In this document: positions 50,605 through 62,926 of the stretch, piece after piece
Layout of the letters: each line of letters begins with the position of its first letter
Numbering within the stretch: position 1 is the stretch's first letter
Assembly: GCF_003073045.1 (NCBI RefSeq)
Contig: NC_037590.1
Coordinates: 19,991,708-20,055,707, forward strand
From: Pomacea canaliculata
Taxonomy: Eukaryota; Mollusca; Gastropoda; Architaenioglossa; Ampullariidae
Reading direction: 5' to 3'
DNA: 64,000 bases
Made by a program: the position numbers and the translations under genes
Notes under the pieces: generated by a model
Database searches by the model: none
Seen by the model: only the letters and a program-made list of their open reading frames with translations
What the model was told of the DNA's origin: nothing

Positions 50605-53600
50605 CTGGGGACGAGAAAGTTTCGTGAAGGCTGGTGAAGGAAGAGAAGGTTGAAGGAAGGGGATGAAGTGTCAAGAAGGAGGAAAGGTAAACTGTGTAAA
50701 GAGAAAGATGGGACTTAACGCATAGAAACAATGCAAACTGTGTTTAATCAACACTGCAAGTGCAAACTGTGTATAGATAGCAGTAAAACTGTACATAGAG
50801 ATGATGTAAATTGTAAAGTGCAAGCATGTAAAAGAGAAAGACGAACAATTTATATCGAGTAAAGAATGAAGATAACTATTGCAAGTGTGTAGAGGGAAAG
50901 ATGAAACCCGTGTTTAGAGAAGAGCGGAAACTGTTTTTAACAAAGACGAGAAACGACCTATAGAAAAAAAGTGCCAGCTGTAGAGATAAATATTAAAAAC
51001 TGTTTAGAAAAAATGTCAAACTTTGTAGCGATAAGGAGAATAATTACGCATAGAAGCAAAATCAGAATGCTGGAAACTTCTAAGATATTAGAGCTCGACC
51101 AAGCAACACACACACACGACTTACCCATCGTAGCTGTCCTTCAGTGAAGCTGGACGTTGTGTGGTCTCTAGCAGGCTGTCCACTAGCCTGTGGCAAGGAA
51201 CCGGAAGCGGAAGTCAGGGCCGGAGCTTTGGGAATGGATGCGTAAAGGCAGGCAATGGCGAAGGCGAAGGGCAAGGCAAAGGGGAAGAAGCAGAGCATGG
51301 TCATGTAGGAGGCGTAACTCTCGTCTCCGCTCTTCCAGTCGATGGCGCAAGCGGCTCCCGTGTGGTCGACACTGTATCTGCACAAGGCATTGATAAATAA
51401 TTTCAGTACTTGACGAAGTCTGATACTGATGATGATGATGGTGATGGTTAGGATCGTTTCATCACCATCATCCTGACCTTCACTTTTTCCTCCTCATCAT
51501 CAGTCATTCTTTTTTTTTTTAATTTTCTCTTCCATAACGATATTATTACGCCTTGGAATAACAACAGGAAATTTGAAGTCTGTAGCGCACAGAAACATCA
51601 TTAACAAATAATAGATGTTGCTAGGCAATCGTGTTCAAGTACAAGCATTTCTTTGCAAGTGCTCGGCCAAAGTTTTTTTTTTTTACCGACTTCCTTCCGG
51701 TCATCTTCACGATAACAACGTACTTCAACGATTGTTCCACACCTTTTGCCGATTCCGTCCTCTGCTAAATTTTCTGAAGAATTTATTTATTCTCGTCCTC
51801 CCGTTGTGTCAATGAGAGCAACTCGCCTGAAAAAGTTTTGTAAGCTCCGGGGAATAAAAGTTGAGAAGTGCCTAAGTTCAATACCTGCTCCATCCCAACA
51901 GCGGCATGACAGACCAGAAGAGTGCATTGCTGATGTTGATGACCGTGGCGACCCAATAAAAGGCCGCTGGATTTTGCTGCACTGAAAAAGATGTACAGGT
52001 ATTCCGGTATTTTGAAGTGCACTACAGCATAAAATGCAAGTGTCTTATTGAATTATTCATTGTAATTTTGGCAGCATAAGTGTGAAGGATATTGATGTAG
52101 TTATAAATGATTGATATTACATAATTGTTGAACTATATAATGATTCTACCCACCAGCCTGGGCACAAATACTTAAATGTGTACTACATTCTAACATGTCT
52201 ACTAAGGACTATTTTTTTGCCTGTCGCGGTTGGGGTTGAAAGGAACTGGGACTCCATCCTTCTTCCAAAGTTCCCCAACTGTCTAGCACTAAAAGAAAAA
52301 AAAGTATTTAAAAAAAAAATCTTTGACTTAAATGGAGTGTCATTACCCATTTTCAAGTCACGGAAAGTCTGTCTCTCTGCTTGCATGCTGTTATTTTGGG
52401 GAGAATGTCAATGCGTGCTCTGAGATTTGTCTTATTGATTGAGACCGTCCTCCAATTTCACTGGAAATAAAAATTCCCGTCTGCCTCAAATCCTGTTCAG
52501 ACAGTCTTTTGCACTGCAGGCAAGTTTCTTACTTCTTGTGTTTCTAATGTGGTCAGATTGCGGATATCAGTTCAGAACAGACTAAGGATGAGAAATCGGT
52601 GAGACCGTTTGTGGAGCAGGTTTCAATATAGTTTTTTTTTAAAGTCCAGATTTCGGTTTTAAGACATTGAACAGCTATATCTTCTTTTCTCCTGGCAGAG
52701 GGAAAAGATCTGGTACGTCTTCCATAATGTTATACAGCGAACGATGCAGTTTTCCATGACTTTGTAGGTCTCATGAAATTGTTGTTAATGTTTTGGTAAG
52801 TCTGAAAATTTCTTCATCATCTTTAAAGTCTAGGTCTGCTGAGGGCATTGCCATTATATTTCAGGACTGATGGATAATTTTGTCATCACATTTTAAAACT
52901 TACTCAAATTTTATCACCGATGAAGATTGTTGAGGTCTTTGCTGTCATGTTGTAGGCATGATATGTGTATTTTCATATTTCAGGTCTTTTGTCACATGAC
53001 ACATACCCGAGTAAACTTGTCAGGGTATTTCAGGTCTGAGAGCAGTCTTTCATCATAACATTCAGGTCTGCTAACATTCTTGTTACCGCTACTAGCAGTC
53101 TTGTCATTCTGTTTCGTGTCTGCTATTGGTCGTGTCTCGACTCTGTAGATGCACTGACACACAGACCAACATACTTGCATCTTCTCGCTTGCTGACCAGA
53201 TACCGTTCCACGCAAAGGGAGAACACTGCACCGATGGCCGCGATTCCCACGAACATACCTTCAAATGCGTATGCCTGGCAAACTTTGTCTCCGTACAGCC
53301 ACCTGCAATGATACAAGACTCAAATCACTCTACACTAATGTCAGTACTCTGAAATACTGGAATAACCCTTACTGAACCGGAAATTAAGTTCGTTATCCAC
53401 ACATATCGTCAACATTTTATTTACATATTTAAGAGATTAAAAAAAAAGATAAATAAACGAGCTCTGGGATCTGAACATCACATAGCTACATGCTCTTGGA
53501 TGTTTGCCCTGATGCACTGCTGAGTGACATGTCTGGCAGCACCCTGGCACCCCGAACCCTCACGGCCAGACATGAATGAAGCTTTCTAATTTTTCTGTTC

Positions 53601-55787
53601 ACTCTGTCTGGTGTGGATCTTATATGAAAGGAGGGATGGTGGTAGAGGCCGCTGAAGTGAGGTTGTGAGTTTTCACTCAGATGTTGCCAGGTCTGCCTCC
53701 TTTCCCTGTCGTATAATATAAATTATCATTCAGTAGCTCAGGGCAGGTTCTTTGTCTCAGAATGAAATCAATATTGGAAACAGTTTCCGAGACAACCTTT
53801 CTCCTTCCTTCCTTCCCTCCTTCTCTGTAACAACATTCTAAATCTAGCAACAGTTTTGTTTGTGCTTTTCAACATCACGACTCGCTTATACAGGCATCAT
53901 GCCAATATCAAAGTGTTGATGTAAATAAATAGTATTTAGCTATTAGAGATTTTATTAGCATAACGCAAATGATGTTGACTATATTTTGAAACGATCGCTT
54001 GTATGCTTTAGTTATTAAAGATATTATTGCTATAATCCAAATAATGCTGACCACGTTTTGAAGCGAAGGCTTACATGTTTTAGTTATTAAATATTTTACT
54101 ATCATAATTCAAACAGTGTTGACAATATTTTGAAAGGATCGATTCTTTGTTTAGGTTATTAAAAGTTTATCAGATGATGTTGACTATATTTTGATGTGAT
54201 CGCTAATAATGTAGACCTTTCGTTGTTTATCCAGCCCCTATCTACCAACTTAATAATGGATGGTATATAGCCATATATCAATAGTCTGTGTGTGTGTGCG
54301 TGCCTGTGTGTGTTCGTGCCTGTGTGTGTGTGTGTTCGTGTGGGAATGGGAGTGTGAATGGCGATAACAGAGAGAAAGAGCTTACTAGTCGGCGACTTTA
54401 CCAAATCATCAACAAAACCTTCAAGATGCAAATCCAGGCAAATTATAAGGCTGGGCTCCGTTTTCCTCCGAGCAAACAAGTGATGCGAAATAAATGTGCT
54501 CGACACTCTCAGCCCCCAGGACACGTTTCAGGTCTGTTTTGCCCTCCGTGCCTCGTGACAAGTTGGATAAGTGCCGCCAGCCTATACGCATGCGCAGATC
54601 CAATGCTTCCGACTTTTGTCTCTCTCAGAAAATCGGCTTTGTGGCCGGCCCACCTGCTTCGGGGTCACTGACTTCACTTACCTAGACTGCGACCCCACCC
54701 AGACCATCGCCTTGTTTGAAATTACCGAGATTGATAGACAGTACCTTTGTGGACACGAAACAACCTGATAAACTTTTAGTACTCTAGTAAAAAAAAGTGA
54801 GAAGTCCAGCTTAATAATTTCTCAACATGCACAGCACTGATCATACACATAAAACATGTCACAGCTTTGAGGATATGTTTGTCCAAATTATATGCTAATT
54901 AAGCGTATCCATGGAGGACCTTCATGGCCTCCTTCAGTGTATGGTCACGTCTGTACTCTCGAAAACGGAAAGGGATTTTATAGCTCATTATCACAATTAA
55001 AACATTATAACCCAAAATTTCGGATATGTTATCAGCTCTGCTCGAAAATTTAAGATTAGGATGCAAGAGAATTCGAATGATCAACCCGGTAGGATACCGA
55101 GACTAGATGAGCATCTCACCTTCCACTGAAGCTGGAGGAAGCGGGGAATGGAGCTGGTGCCACCACGCAAATGTTGGCAAACGCCAGGCTCACGTGCAGC
55201 CACGATGTGCTTCCACGCAGCAAGGCTTTGTCCTTAAAGAAGGCCAGGATAATCAGAAGGTTGGTGACCACTCCACCCACACCTAGTGAATGTTCACAAG
55301 TAGTTGCAGACGGTTGTTATAACCACGTTACTGGTTCTTTAGATAGTTGTTAGAAGGGTTGCGATGAAGAGACAGCAAGAATCAGACGGAGCAATAACGA
55401 AGATTTTATTATTGAATTTTATTATAATTTTTTAATAGAGAGGGATCACTCTCGACAAACTTGAGTCGTAATAGCTTTCGACTTACTTATCATTTGTTGT
55501 AAATAGCATTATCTGATTGATCTTTACTAAAATATTATTATATTTGTAACCGCCTGAACACAAATGTCAGCTCTGTAAACCTCTTTACACAAATCTTACT
55601 TTGCAAGCTTACTACAAATACTTGTGTGTATCAATCTCTACACAATGTTGATATTTGTAGCAACCACACAACAGTAGCTACAACACTCACCAAAGATCAT
55701 GTACAACGCTCCAACTGTTGCATGTTCGAAGCGCGTGAATTCCGATGGTGAGGATGCACACATTTGCTCCATGCTGTCGGTAGCCAT
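50359..55787 (-). CDS. Retinochrome/RGR/peropsin-group opsin, six exons, intact
   Basis: Six exons with fully consistent phases encode 327 residues, close to the 290-340 usual for this group. TM1 has Asn40; TM2 has Asn69 where most opsins have Asp; TM3 has Cys95 and ERY at 119-121. TM4 to ECL2 reads LFWSVMPLLGWSRYSVDHTG with Asp166 at the 181 position and Cys172, followed by AIDWKSGDESYASY. TM7 has Lys290 in PPLACKFTTMMYPLTY. The ECL2 sequence, Asn at 2.50, short length and loss of NPxxY resemble retinochrome, RGR and peropsin. Members bind all-trans retinal and photoisomerise it to 11-cis, regenerating chromophore for visual opsins; that role is inferred here. The start is ATG at 55787. Confidence 0.9.
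51125..51377 (-). CDS. Retinochrome-like opsin exon 5 (ECL2, TM5, ICL3)
   Basis: Acceptor cttgtgcag|ATACAG and donor CGATGG|gtaagt. Encodes YSVDHTGAACAIDWKSGDES, TM5 (MLCFFPFALPFAFAIACLY), a Ser/Pro/Ala-rich third loop and EGQLRW, where retinochromes also have a Glu-Gln-Leu start to TM6. Confidence 0.88.
51885..51981 (-). CDS. Retinochrome-like opsin exon 4 (TM4)
   Basis: Acceptor tttttcag|TGCAGC and donor GCAG|gtattg. Encodes QQNPAAFYWVATVINISNAL and LFWSVMPLLGWS. Both split codons fit. Confidence 0.83.
53175..53302 (-). CDS. Retinochrome-like opsin exon 3 (TM3)
   Basis: Acceptor tcattgcag|GTGGCT and donor GCAA|gtatgt. It encodes RWLYGDKVCQAYAFEGMF and ends after CVERYLVSKREDA. Tyr98 occupies the position of the vertebrate counterion Glu113. 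Confidence 0.87.
53934..54210. repeat. About 72-bp degenerate minisatellite, nearly four copies
   Basis: Units share TTAGTTATTAAAGAT and GATGTTGACTATATTTTGAA. It lies in the second intron of the retinochrome-like opsin. Confidence 0.85.
54285..54345. repeat. TG-rich microsatellite
   Basis: Interrupted (TG)n with CGTGCC inserts. Confidence 0.9.
55120..55282 (-). CDS. Retinochrome-like opsin exon 2 (TM1-TM2)
   Basis: Acceptor attcactag|GTGTGG and donor GGAAG|gtgaga. It encodes GVVTNLLIILAFF, a basic loop, and TM2 LHVSLAFANICVV. Confidence 0.85.
55691..55787 (-). CDS. Retinochrome-like opsin exon 1
   Basis: ATG at 55787-55785 gives MATDSMEQMCASSPSEFTRF and enters TM1 (ALYMIF) up to the donor TTTG|gtgagt, phase 1. 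No N-glycosylation sequon is visible in this short N-terminus. Confidence 0.82.
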
Positions 55788-57680
55788 TGCCCTGAGTCAC
55801 ACACACACGAGATTCGCTTCAAGTTTAAAACCAGCTGAGTCCGACCTGGAACTTTTGATACAATATATGTAGATCGGAAATATTATATTTCAGTAGTTTG
55901 AAAAATGGTGGAAACATCAATGTAGGAGATATGTGCAGAGAGGAAACTAATGTAACAAGGCTACGTTGACAGAAAAATTTCTGGATGAGGTGGTGTAAGG
56001 CGTGTTGGGATCTGGATGGAGCAAATGTGCAATGACAAGCGAGTCGATACAACCATTTTCATACACACAAACATCTCCATATTTTCTCTGGAAAATTTTA
56101 AATGCCGGTGTCAAAACGACGACAGTGAGGTCAAAGACACAATCATTGTATTGAACCCTGTATTAGAGTGAACACGTTGCATTGACACCAGAAGCCCACC
56201 GCCTCCTGTCTGAGAGATGTACAAGAGGAAGGACAATACATGTGCGAACGCATGAAACAAAAATCTCGTGGTTGAAAAGAAAGAAATAATATAACCGGCA
56301 TCAATCAGGGTAAAGCACCTTCGACCACTCACCAAATCGAACAAATCGCCCGCACTGTCTAATAAATATTTTGTCCGCGACATTCGGCTAAAACAACTTC
56401 ACAATTTTGTTTTCAACCGAAACAATCATGAATTCAATCAGTAGCCGCTTTGTTATTTTAGCGCTGGAATTCAAAGTAGGTATTTTGATACAGCCCTCTG
56501 TGTCCTCCCTCGTCAGGACGCTACCGTGTCCCATTCGCATCAACGACTTTGTCAAAGAGGTTTCTAGTTCACACTGACCTTGATTACACCAATCGATAAC
56601 ATTATCTCCGTTTGAAACAGATGCATTGAACTAGACTAAACAGCTACTAGATGACAGACTTTAGCATCAGTGGTTGCACGGACAAACGGTCCAGTCTGAT
56701 GCTGCCATGAGATAAGGTGCATGGTTAGAGAGTGCCACCCTAGTACATCCACCTCACCTGTTAGTCGAATGCGCTTTCAAGTCACTGCTGGCCACAGTCA
56801 AGATAAATCAAGCTTGCATCAAAGCTGCTTTCTCCTCCTGCTGCTGCTGCTGCCGCCGCCGCCGCCGATGCTTTGATGGCCAGCTTGATGCAAAGTGATG
56901 TTGCTGCGCCGCTGACTTCCCATGAAATATGACGGGGTCATGACCCCTAGCACGGCATGGGTGCATGTCTCTGGGTGGGTGACTGTCATGTGTCGGCAGG
57001 TGAGGTTTGACACGCGATGTATGGTCAATTATCCAGCGGAGGCGCTTACAGGCTCCCATCCCCGTAAGAGGTTCATCAGCGTGCAGTAAGTAGCCTTGAA
57101 CATCATTCGACAATAATTGCAGCTTTCAAGTCCGCCGTCTGTGTGATGACAACAAAGAAGTCCAGCAATTAGTTCATGATTGGGAATTATTCTTTAGTGA
57201 CATTCTTAGCGATCGTCTCCAAATCTGATTCCAAACTTTATTATCAATTGTAATCGCTTTTTATTTCGTATGAAGTACAGGTACTTCTACATACCACTAC
57301 ATTCAAGTACTTCTACACACAACTACATACAGATACAAGTGCATCTTCACAAAAACAAAAACTTACATGAATATATACATAAACACACGCAAATACCGTT
57401 AAACACATACGCCCACACATGCACACAATAAGAACGGACATCCAGGACCGTTTCTTGTCTTTCTTTCCACTAGCAGTCATTCATTCTGTGTGCCTACGTT
57501 TTTTTTTTTTTTTTTTTTTTTTTTGTGTGTAGATGAACACAAATCTCTGAAAATACGACGAGACAACTGTTTATTCCTCAAGGCAGACCCATTATCTGAA
57601 ATAAATATTATGGAAAGCAAACGAAGAAGGCGTTGTAACAATGGAACCGGTGCTTGGCTCCACCGCTCCACCTGTAAACA

Positions 57681-57720
57681 TTTCATAGACTAAACTCTAC
57701 ACCTGACAACAACGTTGACG
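57681..57720 (+). repeat. 40-bp direct repeat, copy 1
   Basis: Contains ACTAAACTCTACACCTGACA and continues AACAACGTTGACG. Copy 2 at 58490-58529 differs at two positions by eye. Confidence 0.85.
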
Positions 57721-58489
57721 GAAGAGCTGACATGACAATGCCATCTAATGTAGCTCGTGCTAGTTAATTACAAGCTTCATGAAAGCAGCACCAGCACCTT
57801 GTCACCCGATGCACGCCATTTGCCACCAAAGCCCGTCACAGGTCAATCATACACAAGTATGGACAACTTGCTTGCTGTACACCCACAATGGTCATCTGTA
57901 GCTGGTTGGACAGAAGAACTGCGTACAATAACAAATTCTACAATTTTATAGTTTTTTAAAAGTTCTGTTTTAATTCAGTAATATTAGAGTATGAAAAGAA
58001 ACAATAACTCAGGTAGGGGAAGAGGAGTTTTAAATTCTCAATTTTATATTAGATGAAATTATTAACTGGTCATGCAGTTTCATGTTCTGCCTTGTATAAA
58101 ATGTTCTTCTGCAGACAGTCGTGGATGATGCTGGAGCCACAAATCGCCTTTGTTGGCCTTCCGCGGTCATAATGGCGGGGGATGGGTCAGGGCCGCAACT
58201 CCACTGCGCACGCACACGTCTGCTCGACATCCTGCAGGGATTCGACCCGCAGACAGGGAGCGACCGCACACTGCACGCATCAGGCTTACGTCTGCAGGAG
58301 CTGACCGAGACTACATCAGGCAGCTGGCCGAGACTTTGTCGTATTGTTTTGGTGACTAAGTATCCCTTGTCACGCCAGATTCGCCGGTTTTTTTTTTTTT
58401 TTTAATAACAAGAGGATCAAACTAAGTCAGGTCACGTGTCCCCAAACACCCTTAAATTTTCCTTCTCCGACATGTTCCCCTTCTCTCAC

Positions 58490-58529
58490 TTTCACAGACT
58501 AAACTCTACACCCGACAACAACGTTGACG
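58490..58529 (+). repeat. 40-bp direct repeat, copy 2
   Basis: See copy 1 at 57681-57720. The 770 bp between them contain a GC-rich patch and a T-run but no recognised gene. Confidence 0.85.
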
Positions 58530-61500
58530 AAAAAGCATCTTTTATTACTATTATTTTTATTAATTTTTTTATTATTGAGAATGTGAAGTAAATTAATTAG
58601 CAATATAAATAAATACACACAAACATGTAAACAAGACTGAGCGTGATGTGAATTAATTGTACTATATGACTATACAATACCATACGTGATAAACTCTCAC
58701 CAGACTCACACACTCTCGCGCACGCACAAACTCACACCAACTCTCTCCATCTCACGTTTTTTTTTCGGTTTGCTGTGCAGGCTATGGTGTGTGAGTGGCG
58801 GGTGATTTGCATGAACATGTGTCGTTGGGGGGAAGGAGTATTGTAAGGTGGTGTAAGATTGGAGCAAACCATCAAAGTTTTGTTCTGCTGACCAACGTAA
58901 GCTGAAGTAAAGTAATTGTGTATTAATGTATCAGCGAGTATATTATTCATAATTGCTGTTTTGAAGCGTATACATATATATTTGTGTGTAGAGTTTTTGG
59001 CACATGTGTTTACAGAAGTATAACTACTTTTATTTATAATTGGATTCTGTTTACAGCAGTTTTAAGATGTGTAATTTACTTGACAGACGTACACACCCTT
59101 ACTAACGATATGCTCTTGAATCAGTAAAGTATCATTAATCCTCTCTCACCCACCCAGTCCCCCCATAAACATGCACGCATATTTCAAGACACACACACAT
59201 GACCGCAGGTAAGACTGTAGCTGACCCGTTGCCGTATTCACGTGCTCGGGAAACGTGATCTCACGTGCTCATGCACGCACCGACGATTGATTGAAGTAAG
59301 AAGCCTAGCATTACTTGTTTCACGCAAGTGTGCACGTGCCGGGCGCCCTGATCTCCACCTGGAGAGGTCAGCGTCTCTCATACAGCTCGGTGTTGACCCA
59401 TCCGACACTTTCTGTCTCCTTTATTTCAGTCACCCATTCTCCCAATTTTTCTTTCTTTTAAGGTTTTTCTCCTCTAAAATATTTCGCAGAATGCAGCTTA
59501 CCAAAATAAAAAAAAAAAAGAAAAAAAAAGAAAAAGAAAAAGTTAATTGCACCAAAGTGATGATCGCTTCCGATAAAATTGTGGATTTTACTGGCTTCCG
59601 CTAAGTGATGCCACGAGGTAGGTTCTCTGCTCGCGTCACGTGGTGAAATTTTCTGGACTAAAGATCCTTGGGTAGATCATTAAAACAATTTTAAAAAGTG
59701 AGATATCTGCGAAATCTCAAATATGCAATTCCATGGAAAATATGAACGTGGCGCTGGCATCCTTGATCAATTATTGAAAAAAATAAGAAACGTGATGGAT
59801 GGTCGAGTTAAGAGATCGACACCAGACTCCGCGTTGTTCGTTGATGATTAGCACCGTGTCGGAACCAAAGCACGGCAAGGAAAGGTCACATTAACCAAAC
59901 AATTATGTAGAAATGGTAGTCATCGACAACCTTACAATAAAGAAATAAAATGGAATAAGCACTCAAAATAAAACGACAAGAGAAAGAAAAATATGCAGAG
60001 AGAGAAACAACAGTCCAATTGTAAGAGGTAAGGGAGAAGCCTTCAAGAGATGCCACCTTAAACCTGAACTGTGAGTTTATAATAGTACAAATTAATGGCA
60101 TGCAAAAACAGGTGTACGGTTCGAAACAAGACGTAGATTAAGAAAAAGACCGACGTATCAGATGCAAGTTATGACATGTAAGTGAAATATAAAACACAGC
60201 AAAATAAAGTAATAATAACATTTATATTTCGCCAGCGTCATCCGGACTCAAAGCACTTTACATAGAGGCAAGCACACTTTCTTAGGGCGGGCATCAAATG
60301 CACGTTTATGAACATGTACACACAGTTCAGAACAAAATATAAATAAAGCTGATAAGGAGCGCTTTACCCACCAAAGGTAGACTGAAAGCGCTCCACACAC
60401 AAAAAAACAACAACAACAACAAAAAAACACAAACCAAACCCCCCCCCCCAAAAATAAACAATAATAAAAAAAAAAGCAAACAAACTCAGACATAGCAATT
60501 ATCATGGACGCTGGTATCAAAGAGACCACCGCGTGCCTTTGTAGAGTAGCCACTTATGTGACGAAGTTCACTTTCGCCATCAGCACAGATGCGATCAGCG
60601 TGGAATCTTAGATAAAAAGTTCTGCTTCGAAAAGTAGCTGAAAAGTTGTTACGACACTTGTATGGAAGCTCCAATCACAATCCCCGGTGCTGCTGCTTCC
60701 ACCCACACAACTCCTGTTAGAGCGAATGGTCATTACAAGATCAGCCTCCCGGAGAAGCACAAAGTCAGCCACATCAGACCCATCCCACTGCACAAAGCTT
60801 GCTGTGACAGCACAGCATCAAAAGCTCTCTGGAATAATCGCACAATTAGGGACAAAGTCTGAAAACCAAAATATTTGAAAATATCATTGCCACCAAGAAC
60901 AGACTACAGATTTCCAAGAACGCGTTGCAAAAGTGTTTCGTCGTTGTCGACCACGCACAGAAGGACTGCAGCATGGCAATTACCACTCTGTTACTGGATG
61001 GGTGGAGCACACATTGGCTTTTCCAAAGCAGGTTATAGCACGCCGCTTTCATTGTTATGCGTGATCCCACGAAATGTTCCCGTGAAGAGCTTGCCCTCAT
61101 CTCATCTTTAGCGAAGTTGTTGGAATAAAGTCGGATGAAAAGAATGGTTGTTTTGCGATAACAACTCTAGTTGCAATATGATGTGTGCATATGTCTTGCC
61201 CTCTAGCCTATTTTAATTCCACTGACGTAGTAACGAACGCTTTCTTTAAACGCAACAAAGTCCATTTACCATGGCTTTATGTCCTAAAAATAATGGTAAA
61301 GGTAGAAGTCCTATGGCCTGTTTGTCATAGGAGATGTGAACTGTAGCTGGTTCACCATGTCTAGGATAGAATACGGCTCCTTTCCTTGCTTTTATCTTCA
61401 CCAATAATTTTGGGTAAGAGTTTGCCAGTCACAGGCCTTCTGCATGTTAAATTGTTTGAACATTGATGCATGCGTTCATGCAGGTGCAAAGTGAGATATT

Positions 61501-62838
61501 TTTTTTTACATTTACAATTGGTAACAGGCAAGTACGCATGCCCTTACAATAATATTGTAACATATTATGTTACCTCCATCTTGAGACTTTTTTTGCCATT
61601 ATCTTCAAAACTTTCAAAGTTATCCTTGAGACTAAGCTCCTTCCTCAATTTCCTTCAGAAATTTCAGGTTAGCCTTAAAACCTTGTTCGTTGTCATTTTT
61701 TTTACGCCTTCTTTACTTCCCTAGCTCTTTGTTTTCCTCAGTTTGGAAACTGTGCTGCTGCTGCAGTCATTTCTTGTGCTGCTTTTTATTAATACCTAGT
61801 GAGTGTATTATTATAAATGATAGATGGTAAATGTACCCTATAAGAGTTTTTGATTATTTTTGTAATTGTATTATTATTATTGTGGTTTCCCATTTTCTAA
61901 GTCCACACACATATGATGACCATTATCTTTAACCACTAGTTGATACAGTCATGCCATAACTTAAGAAATACAAAACCTGGGTGGTTCTGGTAGGTCTTTA
62001 ATTCATACTTAAGGGTTCACTACAAACGGCTGCTATGTACAGTCAAAAATTACAGCCTGGTGGCTGGATCAAAAGAATTAAGTTTTAAACATGCTTTGAA
62101 GGTTTGTTTGCTATGTACATTACTCAGAAAAATTGTAAAACCTTGGTTTGCACTCAAAGTCTTTCATCTGCAAAACTGTTATTCATCCAGTTACATGGTC
62201 CATATAAACAATGAACAAGAAGGTATCGACTCAAAAATCTTACTATGTATCAAACACTTATCACATTAGCAATGATGCCAAAATCAGCAATCTTGTGAGC
62301 TGATGATATTAGAAAAGCAAGAGACCTGTAAAAACAGTGTTGAGATAATTTATACTGATCATCAGAAACCAAGGCAGGGGCCATGATCTCTTACTGTACT
62401 CTAATGGCTGTTTAGAACTGCTCTTCTGTTCATAGTCTATGACAGATTTTATTATTAAAATAATTTGTGGGAGTGCCTCTCTGTTTCAGCAAAGTGCTTT
62501 CACAATAAAGCTTATGACCAATTGTGCAAGACTATAGCCAAAATTATCAACTTGAAACAAAAGCAAGTTCTCCTAAAAAAAAATATTACAAAATACTTCT
62601 CTGAGTAACTGTATCATCAGCTTTCTGAGAAAGCCCTGACATCTGCTGAGATCTACTGTGAGTCATATTAAGACATGTTTTTACCACTTTCGGCACTTTA
62701 TATAAGGTGTTATTTCTTATACATTTTTTATTGTACTTATCTAAACACTGTGTTCTTTGAAACTCCTTCATGCAGGAAAGAAAATCAGCACTTTGGGATG
62801 CATTTCAGTATTGTCCAAGAGCCTCTGCAATTTATTTT
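58530..62838. other. Intergenic stretch before GHITM, no gene recognised
   Basis: AT-rich with A-runs (59508-59542), C-run and A-runs near 60400-60480, and short frames only. A 60200-60300 patch (CAAAGCACTTTACATAGAG) looks like the 3' part of a LINE or SINE but is not assignable. Confidence 0.45.
62727..62732 (-). terminator. Candidate poly(A) signal AATAAA of GHITM
   Basis: AATAAA on the minus strand about 110 nt past the stop codon. Other A/T-rich options are nearby. Confidence 0.35.
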
Positions 62839-62926
62839 TTACTTCCTTTTGCTGCTTCCTCCTCCAGTCAAAGTCAAGGCAATCCTAATGAAGATGTTTA
62901 ATGTGTCCAGGTAGATGCCAATGCTC
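62839..62926 (-). CDS. GHITM: GHITM terminal coding exon
   Basis: Acceptor tgcctttag|GAGCAT, 88 nt, TAA at 62841-62839. Contains the conserved IYLDTLNIFIRIAL segment and a short GGG-basic end. Confidence 0.92.

Noticed and set aside
54421..54720. Overlapping open frames on both strands
   Set aside because: They lie in an intron of the retinochrome-like gene, share no family motif and overlap each other.
58110..58360. GC-rich possible exon on either strand
   Set aside because: Several overlapping frames, none with a recognised domain or a convincing acceptor-donor pair; kept only as an observation with the flanking repeats.
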